Source: Moritella sp. 5
GTDB lineage: Bacteria; Pseudomonadota; Gammaproteobacteria; Enterobacterales; Moritellaceae
NCBI RefSeq assembly: GCF_018219455.1
Contig: NZ_CP056122.1
Span: forward strand, 4,210,065 to 4,274,064
Direction of reading: 5' to 3'
DNA length: 64,000 nucleotides
The position numbers and the translations under genes were made by a program. The notes below the pieces were generated by a model that worked only from the letters and a program-made list of their open reading frames with translations, searched no databases and was not told the DNA's origin. This document shows positions 47,701 to 61,080 of this stretch, piece after piece (position 1 is the stretch's first letter; every line of letters begins with the position of its first letter).

Positions 47701-48058
47701 CGATTGGCTCTAGTAAAATAAACCTATATATCAGTCTTATATAGTTATTTATTTATCAGAAGTTTAAGCCTCTTATTTATAACGGGAAACAAACACAAAC
47801 TAAAATTAATATTTTCATCTAAAAAAAGAGGCATTATTGTTATTTTAATAATGTTAAATATAATATTAGATACGAAAATTAGAGTAATTGAACTAGTTAA
47901 TGAAAAGTAAGGATTCATAAAAAATAGTTACATAAAAGTGTTATTAACCATATAAACACTATATTTAGGCACTATCGTTTGTTAAAAGCTGTTTATGTAT
48001 TTTCAATATATTATAAAAATATTTATCATCAGTAAATTATAGGTGCTTATCTTTTTAT
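47701..48058. other. AT-rich intergenic region without a gene
   Basis: About 360 bases, extremely AT-rich, between the promoter of the siderophore uptake operon and the tandem array. I see no reading frame, RNA gene or clear hairpin. Confidence 0.5.
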
Positions 48059-49264
48059 AAACCACAACACGTGCCCCGGCATGATTCGCCACTTATATTT
48101 TAATAAATAGTCTAATCAACTGAATACGACTCATACGAACGAGCGCTCCGCACAATCTGCTCGATACTTATCACTGAATTTCAGGCACAAAAAAAGCCTC
48201 TATTTCTAACAAAAAGTTTTCGATTCAGGCTTTCGTTGTTGTTGGCAAAGAGAAAGCGGACGGTTTTCTAAAAACACAACCCGAGAAGCCTTCGACAGCG
48301 TGACAGGCCGCTTATGTTTTTATAAAGAGTCTAACCAACTGAATACGACTCATACGAACGACCGCTCCGAACAATCTGTATTTTTGTATCCTGAATTTCA
48401 GGCACAAAAAAAGCCTCTATTTCTAACAAAAGGTTTTCGATTCAGGCTTTCGTTGTTGTTGGCAAAGAGAAAGCGGACGGTTTTCTACAAACACAACCCG
48501 CGAAGCCTTCGACAGCGTGACAGGCCGCTTATGTTTTTATAAAGAGTCTAACCAACTGAATACGACTCATACGAACGACCGCTCCGAACAATCTGTATTT
48601 TTGTATCCTGAATTTCAGGCACAAAAAAAGCCTCGATTTCTAACAAAAAGTTTTCTATTCAGGCTTTCGTTGTTTGTTGACAAAGAGAAAGCGGACGGCT
48701 TTCTACAAACCACAACCCGCGTTCCCCGGCGTGACAGGCCGCTTATGTTTTTATAAAGAGTCTAACCAACTGAATACGACTCATACGAACGACCGCTCCG
48801 AACAATCTGTATTTTTGTATCCTGAATTTCAGGCACAAAAAAAGCCTCGATTTCTAACAAAAAGTTTTCTATTCAGGCTTTCGTTGTTTGTTGACAAAGA
48901 GAAAGCGGACGGCTTTCTACAAACCACAACCCGCGTTCCCCGGCGTGACAGGCCGCTTATGTTTTTATAAAGAGTCTAACCAACTGAATACGACTCATAC
49001 GAACGACCGCTCCGAACAATCTGTATTTTTGTATCCTGAATTTCAGGCACAAAAAAAGCCTCGATTTCTAACAAAAAGTTTTCGATTCAGGCTTTCGTTG
49101 TTTGTTGACAAAGAGAAAGCGGACGGCTTTCTACAAACCACAACCCGCGATCCCCGGCGTGACAGGCCTCTTATGTTTTTATAAAGAGTCTAACCAACTG
49201 AATACGACTCATACGAACGACCGCTCCGAACAATCTGTATTTTTGTATCCTGAATTTCAGGCAC
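48059..49264 (-). repeat. Tandem array of about 214-bp units derived from tRNA-Asp plus rrn terminator
   Basis: Six units downstream of the rrn operon. A shared landmark, TCTAACCAAC or a near match, lies at 48111, 48330, 48547, 48761, 48975 and 49189, giving periods of 219, 217, 214, 214 and 214. The intact tRNA-Asp has the same word at 49360. Each unit holds a broken tRNA-Asp, an AGCCT...AGGCT terminator remnant on the minus strand, and the sequence between. The three units nearest the rrn operon are almost identical; the farthest is the most degenerate. The period is not a multiple of three. Confidence 0.9.
48290..49250 (-). pseudogene. Decayed tRNA-Asp copies inside the tandem array
   Basis: Each unit keeps TTCAGTTGGTTAGA of the D arm and GGCCTGTCACG-like anticodon-arm sequence, with the GTC anticodon at 48302-48304, 48519-48521, 48733-48735, 48947-48949 and 49161-49163 (plus-strand positions). 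Extra bases break the D arm, the 5' side of the anticodon stem and the T arm, so none can fold as a normal tRNA. The remnant acceptor start reads GGAGCGG rather than the intact gene's GGAGTGG. Copies 2-3 and copies 4-6 form two subtypes. Confidence 0.75.
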
Positions 49265-49296
49265 AAAAAAAGCCTGAATCTTTCGATTCAGGCTTT
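49265..49296 (-). terminator. Terminator of the rrn operon
   Basis: On the minus strand AAAGCCTGAATC and GATTCAGGCTTT form a perfect stem with a GAAA tetraloop, followed by a run of T. It lies ten bases after the tRNA-Asp CCA end. Confidence 0.93.
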
Positions 49297-49306
49297 CGTT
49301 GTTTGT

Positions 49307-49383
49307 TGGCGGAGTGGACGGGACTCGAACCCGCGACCCCCGGCGTGACAGGCCGGTATTCTAACCAACTGAACTACCACTCC
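49307..49383 (-). tRNA. tRNA-Asp (GTC)
   Basis: 77 bases, the E. coli length. Acceptor GGAGTGG pairs with CCACTCC, then discriminator G and an encoded CCA. The anticodon loop is CTGTCAC with anticodon GTC, and GGTTCGAGTCC is an intact T arm. It is the distal tRNA of the rrn operon, between 5S and the terminator. Confidence 0.97.
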
Positions 49384-49440
49384 GCACAATCTGTGCTAAT
49401 GTTTCCATCAGTCTTAATTTATAGTCTCTCGACGTTGTTT

Positions 49441-49560
49441 GGCGCTTGGCGATGCCCTACTCTCACATGGGGAAGCCCCACACTACCATCGGCGTTATTA
49501 CGTTTCACTACTGAGTTCGGAATGGGATCAGGTGGTACCGCAACACTATGGTCACCAAGC
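49441..49560 (-). rRNA. rrf: 5S ribosomal RNA
   Basis: About 120 bases starting GCTTGGTGACCATAGTGTTG on the minus strand and ending in GCCAAGC, so the closing stem is present. The internal CCATTCCGAACTCAG is the universal 5S segment. Ends are approximate by a base or two. Confidence 0.96.
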
Positions 49561-49696
49561 AAATTTGGTTTGCTTTCTATATAGAAACTTACGTTTCATT
49601 TTAAATCTGAAAAGCTATAAATAAAGAAGTCTTTAAAACATAAAGTGTTCTGTCTATTCTTAAGTCGTATTTCAATTAATCATACTTTAATTTGTA

Positions 49697-52589
<2,893 letters not shown>

Positions 52590-52809
52590 ATACAATCTAA
52601 AGTCGACCGTACAATTGAAATAACTAGGTATTATCTAGTTTTTTTCGCCTCAAGAATACTCAAGAACACTATATTGTTATTACCGAAGTAATAACGTGTT
52701 TTAAGAACTTCTTTATTTATTCAGCTTTCCAAATTTTTAAAGAGCAATTTGCTAAAAAGCAAAGATAAGCATTAACTGCTTAGCTTTGATTTTTAATCAG
52801 AAAGAAAAG

Positions 52810-52885
52810 TGGTATCCCGTACGAGATTTGAACTCGTGTTACCGCCGTGAAAGGGCGGTGTCCTAGGCCTCTAGACGAACGGGAC
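52810..52885 (-). tRNA. tRNA-Glu (TTC) in the 16S-23S spacer
   Basis: 76 bases with anticodon loop CTTTCAC (TTC) and D arm TCGTCTAGAGGCCTAGGACA. CCA is encoded. The acceptor stem GTCCCGT pairs with ACGGGAT, so the first pair is G-U instead of the G-C of E. coli, and the discriminator is A instead of G. Confidence 0.96.
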
Positions 52886-53004
52886 ACTATTTACTTTCTA
52901 CGTTTGGATTTCATCCCAAACGTTGTCTTATTTTCATAAGACTGTCTTTAACGTTTCTATTCAAGCAATTTGTGTGGGCACTTACAAAAACTAACAACTT
53001 TACG

Positions 53005-54549
<1,545 letters not shown>

Positions 54550-54731
54550 AAAGTTTTTGACTAATCGCCTAAGCGATTAAGTCGGCTCAATGAATTCTGT
54601 ACTTCAACAACAAACCGAAGTTTGTTGTTTATAAAACCAAATCTTTCGATTTAATTTAATGTTCACAATTACATTGATATAATTTTTGGTCATTATATCT
54701 CTGCAAGTGCTCACACAGATTGCTTGAATAA

Positions 54732-54745
54732 ATTGTTAAAGAGCA
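54732..54745 (-). promoter_or_regulatory. rrn boxA antitermination site
   Basis: TGCTCTTTAACAAT on the minus strand matches the E. coli rrn leader boxA. It lies in the leader between promoter and 16S, where NusB/NusE bind to prevent early termination. Confidence 0.9.
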
Positions 54746-54778
54746 TACTTAGCGGCTGCTGCCGTGTCAGTGGGGTGG

Positions 54779-54806
54779 ATTATAGAGAACTACGCTTTAT
54801 AGGCAA
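54779..54806 (-). promoter_or_regulatory. rrn promoter (P1-like)
   Basis: -35 TTGCCT (54801-54806) and -10 TATAAT (54779-54784) with a 16-base spacer, followed by CCACCCCACTGACACGGCAG, which strongly resembles the start region of E. coli rrn promoters. A T/A-rich block just upstream (about 54810-54830) could be an UP element. Confidence 0.85.
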
Positions 54807-54860
54807 GGCTTTTTCTTAAAAAAAACGAAACTGCTCAAATAACAACCAATAAGTGTCAAT

Positions 54861-55412
54861 TTAGTCGTTAACTATCGATTTAGCCGCAGATAATAGGTCT
54901 GTAAACACAGCATCCGCTGCTTCTGCACCTTTTTCACATAGCTCTTTACCCGTCGACACCAAATAATTGGCTTTGAGCTGTGATTTTTGACCAGCCTGAA
55001 TATCAGATAGTTTATCACCCACTAAATACGAGTTAGCAAAATCAATATCTAGCTCTTTACCTGCGCTATCTAACATACCTGTATTTGGCTTACGGCATAA
55101 ACAATCTTGCTTATAATCACCAATACCTTTTTCGGGATGATGAGGACAATAATAAATACCATCAAGATCGACACCCCGATCGGCAAGTGACCAATCCATC
55201 CATTCCGTGAGCGTCATAAATTCATCTTCAGTATAATAACCTCGTGCGATACCAGACTGATTTGTTATTACAACTAATAGATAACCATGCGCCTTCAATA
55301 GTTGCATTGCTTCAATACTGCCATCAATGAATTCAAAATCATCAATTTGTGAAACATAACCTTTATCTTTATTAATCACACCATCACGGTCTAAGAATAC
55401 AGCTGCAGTTGC
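54861..55412 (-). CDS. gmhB: D-glycero-beta-D-manno-heptose 1,7-bisphosphate 7-phosphatase
   Basis: About 183 residues, a HAD-family phosphatase for making the ADP-heptose of lipopolysaccharide core. [11 protein letters not shown] carries the nucleophile Asp, [13 protein letters not shown] is motif II, and the zinc loop CPHHPEKG...CLCRKP is complete, followed by [13 protein letters not shown]. The GTG at 55412 ([12 protein letters not shown]) has AAAGGT seven bases upstream and aligns with E. coli GmhB; the open frame continues to 55436. It sits between the rrn promoter and divergent metN. Confidence 0.92.
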   Translation of the reverse strand, partial: ATAAVFLDRDGVINKDKGYVSQIDDFEFIDGSIEAMQLLKAHGYLLVVITNQSGIARGYYTEDEFMTLTEWMDWSLADRGVDLDGIYYCPHHPEKGIGDYKQDCLCRKPNTGMLDSAGKELDIDFANSYLVGDKLSDIQAGQKSQLKANYLVSTGKELCEKGAEAADAVFTDLLSAAKSIVND

Positions 55413-55548
55413 CACTATTATTACCTTTATTATCAATCATTCTAATTGCACATTATTTCACGTCATAAAAATTACGCAATCCATACCTTTACATGTAAAT
55501 GGAAACCTAAGCGATTAAAACTACCTCAATAGAAATAAAACACAGTTT

Positions 55549-55564
55549 AGCCATCTAGATGTAA
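55549..55564 (+). promoter_or_regulatory. MetJ-box-like site upstream of metN
   Basis: AGCCATCT followed directly by AGATGTAA: two adjacent 8-mers similar to the MetJ consensus AGACGTCT (6 of 8 and 5 of 8). It lies about 120 bases before metN. MetJ with S-adenosylmethionine represses metNIQ in E. coli, so this fits, but the match is moderate. Confidence 0.5.
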
Positions 55565-55684
55565 AAAAGGCCATTGACTTTGAGCAACTAAATAACTAGC
55601 ATATGTATCCAGTTGTTACTCATAAATGAAGAATTAATATCTAATCTTATATATCAATTTTTACTTTTCGTTTTAGGCGTTGAA

Positions 55685-56719
55685 ATGATTAAATTAACAA
55701 ATATAAATAAAATATTTGAAACTACAGACAAACCTGTTTATGCCTTGAGAGACGTTAACCTAAACGTCGAAAAAGGTGAGATATTCGGTGTTATAGGTTC
55801 ATCAGGTGCGGGTAAAAGTACCCTTATTCGTTGTGTAAACTTACTTGAAACTCCAACATCGGGATCAATTCAGCTTGATGGCGTTGAACTAACTCAACTA
55901 AATAAAGCAGAACTATGTACTGCACGACGCCAAATCGGCATGATATTTCAACATTTCAATTTATTATCGTCTCGAACTGTATTTGATAATGTAGCATTAC
56001 CGCTGGAATTAGCAGGTATTGATAAAGCCGAGATCAATAACAAAATTACACCACTGCTTGAGTTAGTTGGCTTATCAACAAAACATAAAGCTTACCCTTC
56101 GGAATTAAGTGGCGGTCAAAAACAGCGTGTGGCGATTGCGCGAGCATTAGCTTCAGAACCTAAAGTACTGCTGTGCGATGAAGCAACATCAGCACTTGAC
56201 CCGAGTACAACAAAATCAATTTTAGCTCTATTAAAAAATATTAATGCACGACTAGGCCTGACGATTCTACTTATCACGCACGAAATGGAAGTCGTTAAAA
56301 ATATCTGCCATAAAGTTGCGATCATTGATAAAGGCGAATTGATTGAACAAAATACGGTAGCGAAGTTCTTTGCTAATCCAGAAACAGAATTAGCACAAAT
56401 ATTTATTGAAGCAACGATAAACCTAGAAATTCCTGATGAGTATAAACAACGATTATCGTTAAATAGAAAAGAAAACTCAACGCCATTAGTACGTCTTGGG
56501 TTCACTGGTAACAGTGTTGACTCAGCTGTTATTTCAGAAGTAAGTCGTACATTAAATGTTGATGTGAACATTTTAAGTGCCGATATTGAATTTGCTGGCG
56601 GCATCAAGTTCGGTTATATGCTTGCCGAGCTTATTGGTAATAAAGAAAACACTCTTGCAGCCAAAGCATTTTTCCAACAACACGCAGTTAATGTAGAGGT
56701 TATCGGTTATGTCGACTGA
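55685..56719 (+). CDS. metN: Methionine ABC transporter ATPase MetN
   Basis: A 344-residue ATPase of the methionine importer. Walker [10 protein letters not shown], signature [15 protein letters not shown], Walker [14 protein letters not shown]. The C-terminal 90 residues (about 255-344) form the NIL/ACT-like domain that binds methionine and inhibits transport when it is abundant. The ATG at 55685 with AGGCG upstream gives the standard [11 protein letters not shown] start. It overlaps metI by 11 bases. Confidence 0.96.
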   Translation: MIKLTNINKIFETTDKPVYALRDVNLNVEKGEIFGVIGSSGAGKSTLIRCVNLLETPTSGSIQLDGVELTQLNKAELCTARRQIGMIFQHFNLLSSRTVFDNVALPLELAGIDKAEINNKITPLLELVGLSTKHKAYPSELSGGQKQRVAIARALASEPKVLLCDEATSALDPSTTKSILALLKNINARLGLTILLITHEMEVVKNICHKVAIIDKGELIEQNTVAKFFANPETELAQIFIEATINLEIPDEYKQRLSLNRKENSTPLVRLGFTGNSVDSAVISEVSRTLNVDVNILSADIEFAGGIKFGYMLAELIGNKENTLAAKAFFQQHAVNVEVIGYVD

Positions 56720-57365
56720 GCAAATGATTAATTTACTTTTTACCGCAACGATTGAAACACTCGTGATGGTCGGTATTGCCGCTGCAATTGCATGTTTATT
56801 GGGAATGCCAACAGGGATCCTATTGCATGTAACAAAAACCAACGGTATTTTAGAAAACAAAAAATTAAATAATGTATTAAGTGTGATTGTAAATGTAGGT
56901 CGTTCAGTACCTTTCATTATTTTACTTGTTGCAATCATTCCGTTTACACGTCTAATTGTCGGATCATCAATCGGCACTGGCGCAATGATCGTTCCACTAA
57001 CAGTTGCTTCAATCCCTTTTATTGCTCGATTAATTGAAGGTGCATTATTAGATGTGCCAGCAGGGCTAGTCGAAGCAGCGCAAACAATGGGCGCGACACC
57101 ACTACAGATTATAATGAAAGTGTTAATCCCAGAAGCAATGCCAGGAATTATTAATAGCATCACAATCACGTTAGTAACACTTGTAAACTACTCAGCAATG
57201 GCGGGTACTGTCGGCGGCGGCGGCCTAGGCGATGTTGGTATTCAGCATGGCTACATTGGCTTTAACCCTACTATTATTCTAATTACAGTAATCTTACTGG
57301 TGATCATCGTACAAATTATTCAATCAGTCGGTGAACGCTTAATAAGTAAAGTCGACCACAGATAA
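56709..57365 (+). CDS. metI: Methionine ABC transporter permease MetI
   Basis: A 218-residue inner-membrane permease with about five helices and the coupling loop [20 protein letters not shown] (about 116-135), where MetN docks. [19 protein letters not shown] is a typical MetI segment. It is translationally coupled to metN and followed by metQ after 31 bases. Confidence 0.96.
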   Translation: MSTEQMINLLFTATIETLVMVGIAAAIACLLGMPTGILLHVTKTNGILENKKLNNVLSVIVNVGRSVPFIILLVAIIPFTRLIVGSSIGTGAMIVPLTVASIPFIARLIEGALLDVPAGLVEAAQTMGATPLQIIMKVLIPEAMPGIINSITITLVTLVNYSAMAGTVGGGGLGDVGIQHGYIGFNPTIILITVILLVIIVQIIQSVGERLISKVDHR

Positions 57366-57396
57366 TAAACTTTAACAACTCAAGGAAATATTAATC

Positions 57397-58203
57397 ATGG
57401 AATTTTCACTAAAGAAATTAGTATCAGTAACAGCAATTGCATCAAGTGTGTTATTAAGTGCATGTAGTGGCGACAAAGACTCAACAGTATTAAAAGTGGG
57501 CGCAATGGCTGGCCCTGAAGCAGAAGTCATTGAGATTGCAAAAAAAATTGCTAAAGAGAAATACGATCTAGACATTGAAATAGTCACGTTTACGGATTAT
57601 GTAACACCAAACAGAGCACTTGAAGAAGGCAGTATTGATGTAAATGCTTTCCAACATAAACCTTATCTAGATGCACAAATCGAACAACGTGGTTACGATA
57701 TTACAGCAGTAGCAAACACATTTGTTTATCCAATTGCGGCATACTCAGCATCAATCAAGCGTGTTGACGAGCTTAAAGAAGGTAATAAAATTGCAGTACC
57801 AAATGATCCAACTAACCTAGGCCGCTCATTATTATTACTTGAGCAACAAGGTATCATCGCACTTAAAGCTGGCGCGGGTATTAAAGCTACAGAATTAGAC
57901 ATTACTGCGAATCCATTTGGTGTTGAGATTATAAAATTAGAGGCTGCGCTATTAGCGCGTAACTTACAAGACGTAACAATAGCGGTTATCAACACCACAT
58001 TTGCAACTAAGATTGGTTTATCGCCAACTAAAGATGGCATCTTCGTTGAAAATAAAGAATCTCCATACGTAAATTTAATTGTTGCTCGTAACGACAATAA
58101 AGATTCAGAGAAAGTAAAACAATTCATCGCGGCGTTCCAAACTCAAGAAGTGTATGACGAAGCTAAAAAACTATTTAACAATTCAATCGTAAAAGGCTGG
58201 TAA
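57397..58203 (+). CDS. metQ: Methionine-binding lipoprotein MetQ
   Basis: A 268-residue substrate-binding lipoprotein. The signal peptide ends in the lipobox LSAC with Cys23. Family sequence follows: KVGAMAGPEAEVIEIAKKIA, VTFTDYVTPNRALEEGSIDV, NAFQHKPYLDAQ, IAVPNDPTNLGRSLLLLEQQ. It delivers methionine to MetNI. Last gene of metNIQ, followed by a small hairpin. Confidence 0.96.
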   Translation: MEFSLKKLVSVTAIASSVLLSACSGDKDSTVLKVGAMAGPEAEVIEIAKKIAKEKYDLDIEIVTFTDYVTPNRALEEGSIDVNAFQHKPYLDAQIEQRGYDITAVANTFVYPIAAYSASIKRVDELKEGNKIAVPNDPTNLGRSLLLLEQQGIIALKAGAGIKATELDITANPFGVEIIKLEAALLARNLQDVTIAVINTTFATKIGLSPTKDGIFVENKESPYVNLIVARNDNKDSEKVKQFIAAFQTQEVYDEAKKLFNNSIVKGW

Positions 58204-58220
58204 TTAGCGGCTACGCAAAC

Positions 58221-58240
58221 GACCTGTGCGATAACAGGTC
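58221..58240 (+). terminator. Small hairpin after metQ
   Basis: GACCTGT and ACAGGTC form a 7-base stem with a 6-base loop 18 bases after the metQ stop. No strong T-run follows, so termination is only likely. Confidence 0.45.
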
Positions 58241-58353
58241 TAAATAGTTATAATAAGGTGTGGTTGGTAACAAAATTTATTCTGTATTATTTTTGATATC
58301 AATCACATTTTCTACCAAGCTTAGTGAATAGCTCATCATCAGAGATTCATTAA

Positions 58354-59340
58354 ATGCCCAACCCTTTATTGAACAACGCATCTCTGTGGCCCTCTATAAC
58401 CACAAGCATAATAATTTTCCTTTCTGTACCGGTAATGGCCTCTATCTCTGGTGATACAGATGAACGCAACAACCTTTCCTCTTCTCCCCTAATCAACTTA
58501 CCGAACAATGAAATAAATTCATTTTCGATTAATTGGCAGTGGACTGATAGCAAAGGAAAGAGCTTAAAGATAAAATCATTTTTTGATACCGATATTGTTG
58601 AGACATCATTATTAGACAGTTATAAATTGTCCTTTTCATTGAGTTATCCAATCAAAGCTATTCATACCTACTTAACGCCAAGACTAGAATTTGCTATCGA
58701 CCGTATTAATTTTTACACGCCAGATGATCAAAAAAAAATAAAAGACATACAATACGCATTTACCAATAAAGACGAAAGTAATGCCTCACAATTATTTTGG
58801 CAGGCCTACAATCAATATCAAAACGATGCCTTTTATCACTTAAAAATAACCCCTTGCGTGCATCCAGATGATGAAGATTTACCTTGCGTTAGACCGAATT
58901 ACTCTCAACTGTTTTATGAGTATAGGGCATACCTAAAAGATATTGCGACACAACTCGCCAACCAGCAGTCAGTTGACTCAGCGGTCAAAAATGCACAGTA
59001 TTGGGTTTATGCTATCCCAGACAGAGAAGAGCATAAGAATAGTTTCTTCTCTCCAATTAGTGTCTTAAAAAGCAATGAAGCAGACAGTGATGAAAAAGCC
59101 CTATTATTAGCGGCACTGATTAGTCAACTCGCACCTGAATATGAACTTTTCATGCTTTATCCATCAGACAGTATTGGTAGTGTGTCACCCGTATGGCTAA
59201 CCATTGATAGTAAAAGCGGCGTAAAAGGCCAACAAATCATAATTAATCAAAATCAATATACTGTCATATTAGGGTCAAAAGTAAAATTAGATAAAATATT
59301 ATCGTCTGACACAGAATTGATTAGTGAATCATTATATTGA
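58354..59340 (+). CDS. Hypothetical exported protein, degenerate transglutaminase-like
   Basis: A 328-residue protein of no family I can name. A hydrophobic segment (about 12-29, WPSITTSIIIFLSVPVMA) looks like a signal peptide. The segment PISVLKSNEADSDEKALLLA (about 234-253) followed by ALISQLAPEYELFMLY resembles the active segment of bacterial transglutaminase-like proteins (PxxxL..GDCxDKAxLLaaLL), but the usual Cys is Ser here. A CVHPDDEDLPCV pair of cysteines could form a disulfide. If the resemblance is real, it is probably non-catalytic. Confidence 0.6.
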   Translation: MPNPLLNNASLWPSITTSIIIFLSVPVMASISGDTDERNNLSSSPLINLPNNEINSFSINWQWTDSKGKSLKIKSFFDTDIVETSLLDSYKLSFSLSYPIKAIHTYLTPRLEFAIDRINFYTPDDQKKIKDIQYAFTNKDESNASQLFWQAYNQYQNDAFYHLKITPCVHPDDEDLPCVRPNYSQLFYEYRAYLKDIATQLANQQSVDSAVKNAQYWVYAIPDREEHKNSFFSPISVLKSNEADSDEKALLLAALISQLAPEYELFMLYPSDSIGSVSPVWLTIDSKSGVKGQQIIINQNQYTVILGSKVKLDKILSSDTELISESLY

Positions 59341-59477
59341 CCACAAATTTATACTTTAGTAATCAAAAATCTTTGAAAATAGAATAACATATGAAAATAA
59401 TATAACTCGATATGGCTGGTTAATAGACTATCGGCTTAAACGTTCACATTAATTTCATATTTAAAAGGATAAAAATA

Positions 59478-60026
59478 ATGAAAAAAATACTGACGGCTAT
59501 TACGCTATCACTCGCCTCTTTTGTCGCTTTAAGCCATAACCTCACGTTGGGAGAAAATGTTCCCCAAGTTACAATCAAAGATAAAGGTTATGTAGCTCTA
59601 GTCGAAGGTGAATTCGAATATCGCCAGTGGTCTACTGCCGAGTTACATAATAAGGTTATTTTAATTCAGCATATTGCAGGACGCACATCAGCTAAGGACT
59701 TGAATGAGCCAATGATTGATGCATTGAAAAAATCTGATTTCCCATTCGAGAAATACAATACTGCTACGCTAGTGAATTTAGACGAAGCGATTTGGGGTAC
59801 TGGCGCGATTGTAGCGAGCCAATTGAGATCAAACAAAGAAGAATTTCCCGATGCAATCTTTGTTCTTGATGAAGACGGTGATATTCGTAATAAGTGGGGT
59901 CTAACTGAAAAAAGTTCTGCGATCATTTTATTAGATCAAGCAGGCAAGATTTTATATGTCAAAGACGGTGAGATGAATCCAACAGAGATCGATACTGTGA
60001 TTGGTCTTATCAACGCCTATATATAA
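59478..60026 (+). CDS. ytfJ: YtfJ family periplasmic protein
   Basis: A 182-residue thioredoxin-fold protein with a signal peptide (MKKILTAITLSLASFVALSH). It matches E. coli YtfJ segment by segment: VILIQHIAGRTSAKDLNEPM, NTATLVNLDEAIWGTGAIV, SSAIILLDQAGKILYVKDG. Like YtfJ it lacks the CxxC pair of thioredoxins, so it is not a classical disulfide enzyme. The role is unknown. The ATG follows AAAGGA. Confidence 0.88.
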   Translation: MKKILTAITLSLASFVALSHNLTLGENVPQVTIKDKGYVALVEGEFEYRQWSTAELHNKVILIQHIAGRTSAKDLNEPMIDALKKSDFPFEKYNTATLVNLDEAIWGTGAIVASQLRSNKEEFPDAIFVLDEDGDIRNKWGLTEKSSAIILLDQAGKILYVKDGEMNPTEIDTVIGLINAYI

Positions 60027-60072
60027 TATTAGTATCTAAATAGCCTTCAAAATTTTAGATATACCATACGAA

Positions 60073-60111
60073 GGACGAGTAGAAGTAGACTTTTTATTAC
60101 CGTACTCGTCC
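60073..60111. other. Inverted repeat downstream of ytfJ
   Basis: GGACGAGTA (60073-60081) and TACTCGTCC (60103-60111) are perfect 9-base arms with a 21-base loop that contains CTTTTTATT. It is not a classical terminator because the T-run is in the loop. Confidence 0.5.
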
Positions 60112-60252
60112 AAGTGACTTTAAAATATAAACTAGTATAAAAATATCCTCGCTAGCCAGCAATTTTACATATCAAAACAATACATTCAGGCCTATATCAG
60201 GTATAAATAAAAGCTTATAACCCTTAATCTGAATACACGGCTAGGTTTTGCT

Positions 60253-61074
60253 ATGTCTGGAAATGATACCAGTATAAATAAAGTTGAATCGAATATTTTA
60301 AACAGTATTCAACAATTAAGAAAAGTCTCTAAAGATAGAGGCATTGACGGTATGTTAACAGTAAACAAGCACACCACATTTGAACACAGAGCAATCCAAC
60401 GTCTTAATCAAGAAAAAATAAAACAACAACAAAATTTAGAAAGCATTGTTGTTCGCGCCAATAATTTTTGTGACGATGTCACCAGCGAAGTTATTGACCC
60501 AGACTGGCTCAGTGCTTTTATGTCAATGGCAAAAGATATTTCAGGGCCTCATATGCAAACATTATGGGGTAAAATTTTTGCGTTAGAATTAAGCCATTCC
60601 GGCAGTTTCTCAGTAAAGTCACTACGTACACTCAATCAAATGACCCAACGTGAAGCTCAAATGTTTCAGTCTGCCTGTAACTTAAGTTCTCAAGTGGGTT
60701 ATGACACTAACCGTAAAATTATTCTTAACTGCCAAAATAATAACAAAAGTTTCTTATTATTTAATAAGCCGCAATTTAAATCGATTAACTTAGGTCGACA
60801 CAAACTACCTTACAGCAGCTTTTTAACCTTATCTGAATTGGGATTAATTCATAACAATGAATTAGAAATGGTCAATCTCCCACGAGATAAAGACTTACCG
60901 ATAAGCTACGGGGAAGAAAAATTAACGGTAAAAGTAAAAAGCAGTTCATCAAGAGTAAAGTATTATCGCTTTACTCATATTGGTGATGAGCTGGCTAAAC
61001 TCATCCCTCATGAGAATAACCATGAATATTTTTCTGAGCTAACCAATCATTTACATAACGCATTTTATTTTTAA
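60253..61074 (+). CDS. TIGR03899-like family protein
   Basis: A 273-residue soluble protein resembling the uncharacterised TIGR03899 family of Shewanella and Vibrio: HRAIQRLNQEKIKQQQNLES (helical, likely coiled coil, about 48-67), VIDPDWLSAFMSMAKDISGP, MQTLWGKIFALELSHSGSFS, and SLRTLNQMTQREAQMFQSAC. I recognise the pattern but know of no function. Its stop is only six bases from that of the converging cysQ gene. Confidence 0.7.
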   Translation: MSGNDTSINKVESNILNSIQQLRKVSKDRGIDGMLTVNKHTTFEHRAIQRLNQEKIKQQQNLESIVVRANNFCDDVTSEVIDPDWLSAFMSMAKDISGPHMQTLWGKIFALELSHSGSFSVKSLRTLNQMTQREAQMFQSACNLSSQVGYDTNRKIILNCQNNNKSFLLFNKPQFKSINLGRHKLPYSSFLTLSELGLIHNNELEMVNLPRDKDLPISYGEEKLTVKVKSSSSRVKYYRFTHIGDELAKLIPHENNHEYFSELTNHLHNAFYF

Positions 61075-61080
61075 ACAAGG

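Noticed and set aside
48059-49264. CRISPR array
   Set aside because: Units are contiguous and alike along their whole length, with no short repeat alternating with unique spacers, and they contain tRNA-Asp and terminator remnants.
48300-49584. Overlapping plus-strand reading frames of 80-160 residues with repeated sequence
   Set aside because: They are antisense to the tRNA-derived tandem array. The unit is about 214 bases, not a multiple of three, so the same DNA is read in shifting frames. No ribosome sites.
55613-55684. N-terminal extension of metN
   Set aside because: The extra 24 residues are not found in MetN and no ribosome site precedes them; the ATG at 55685 has one and gives the family start.
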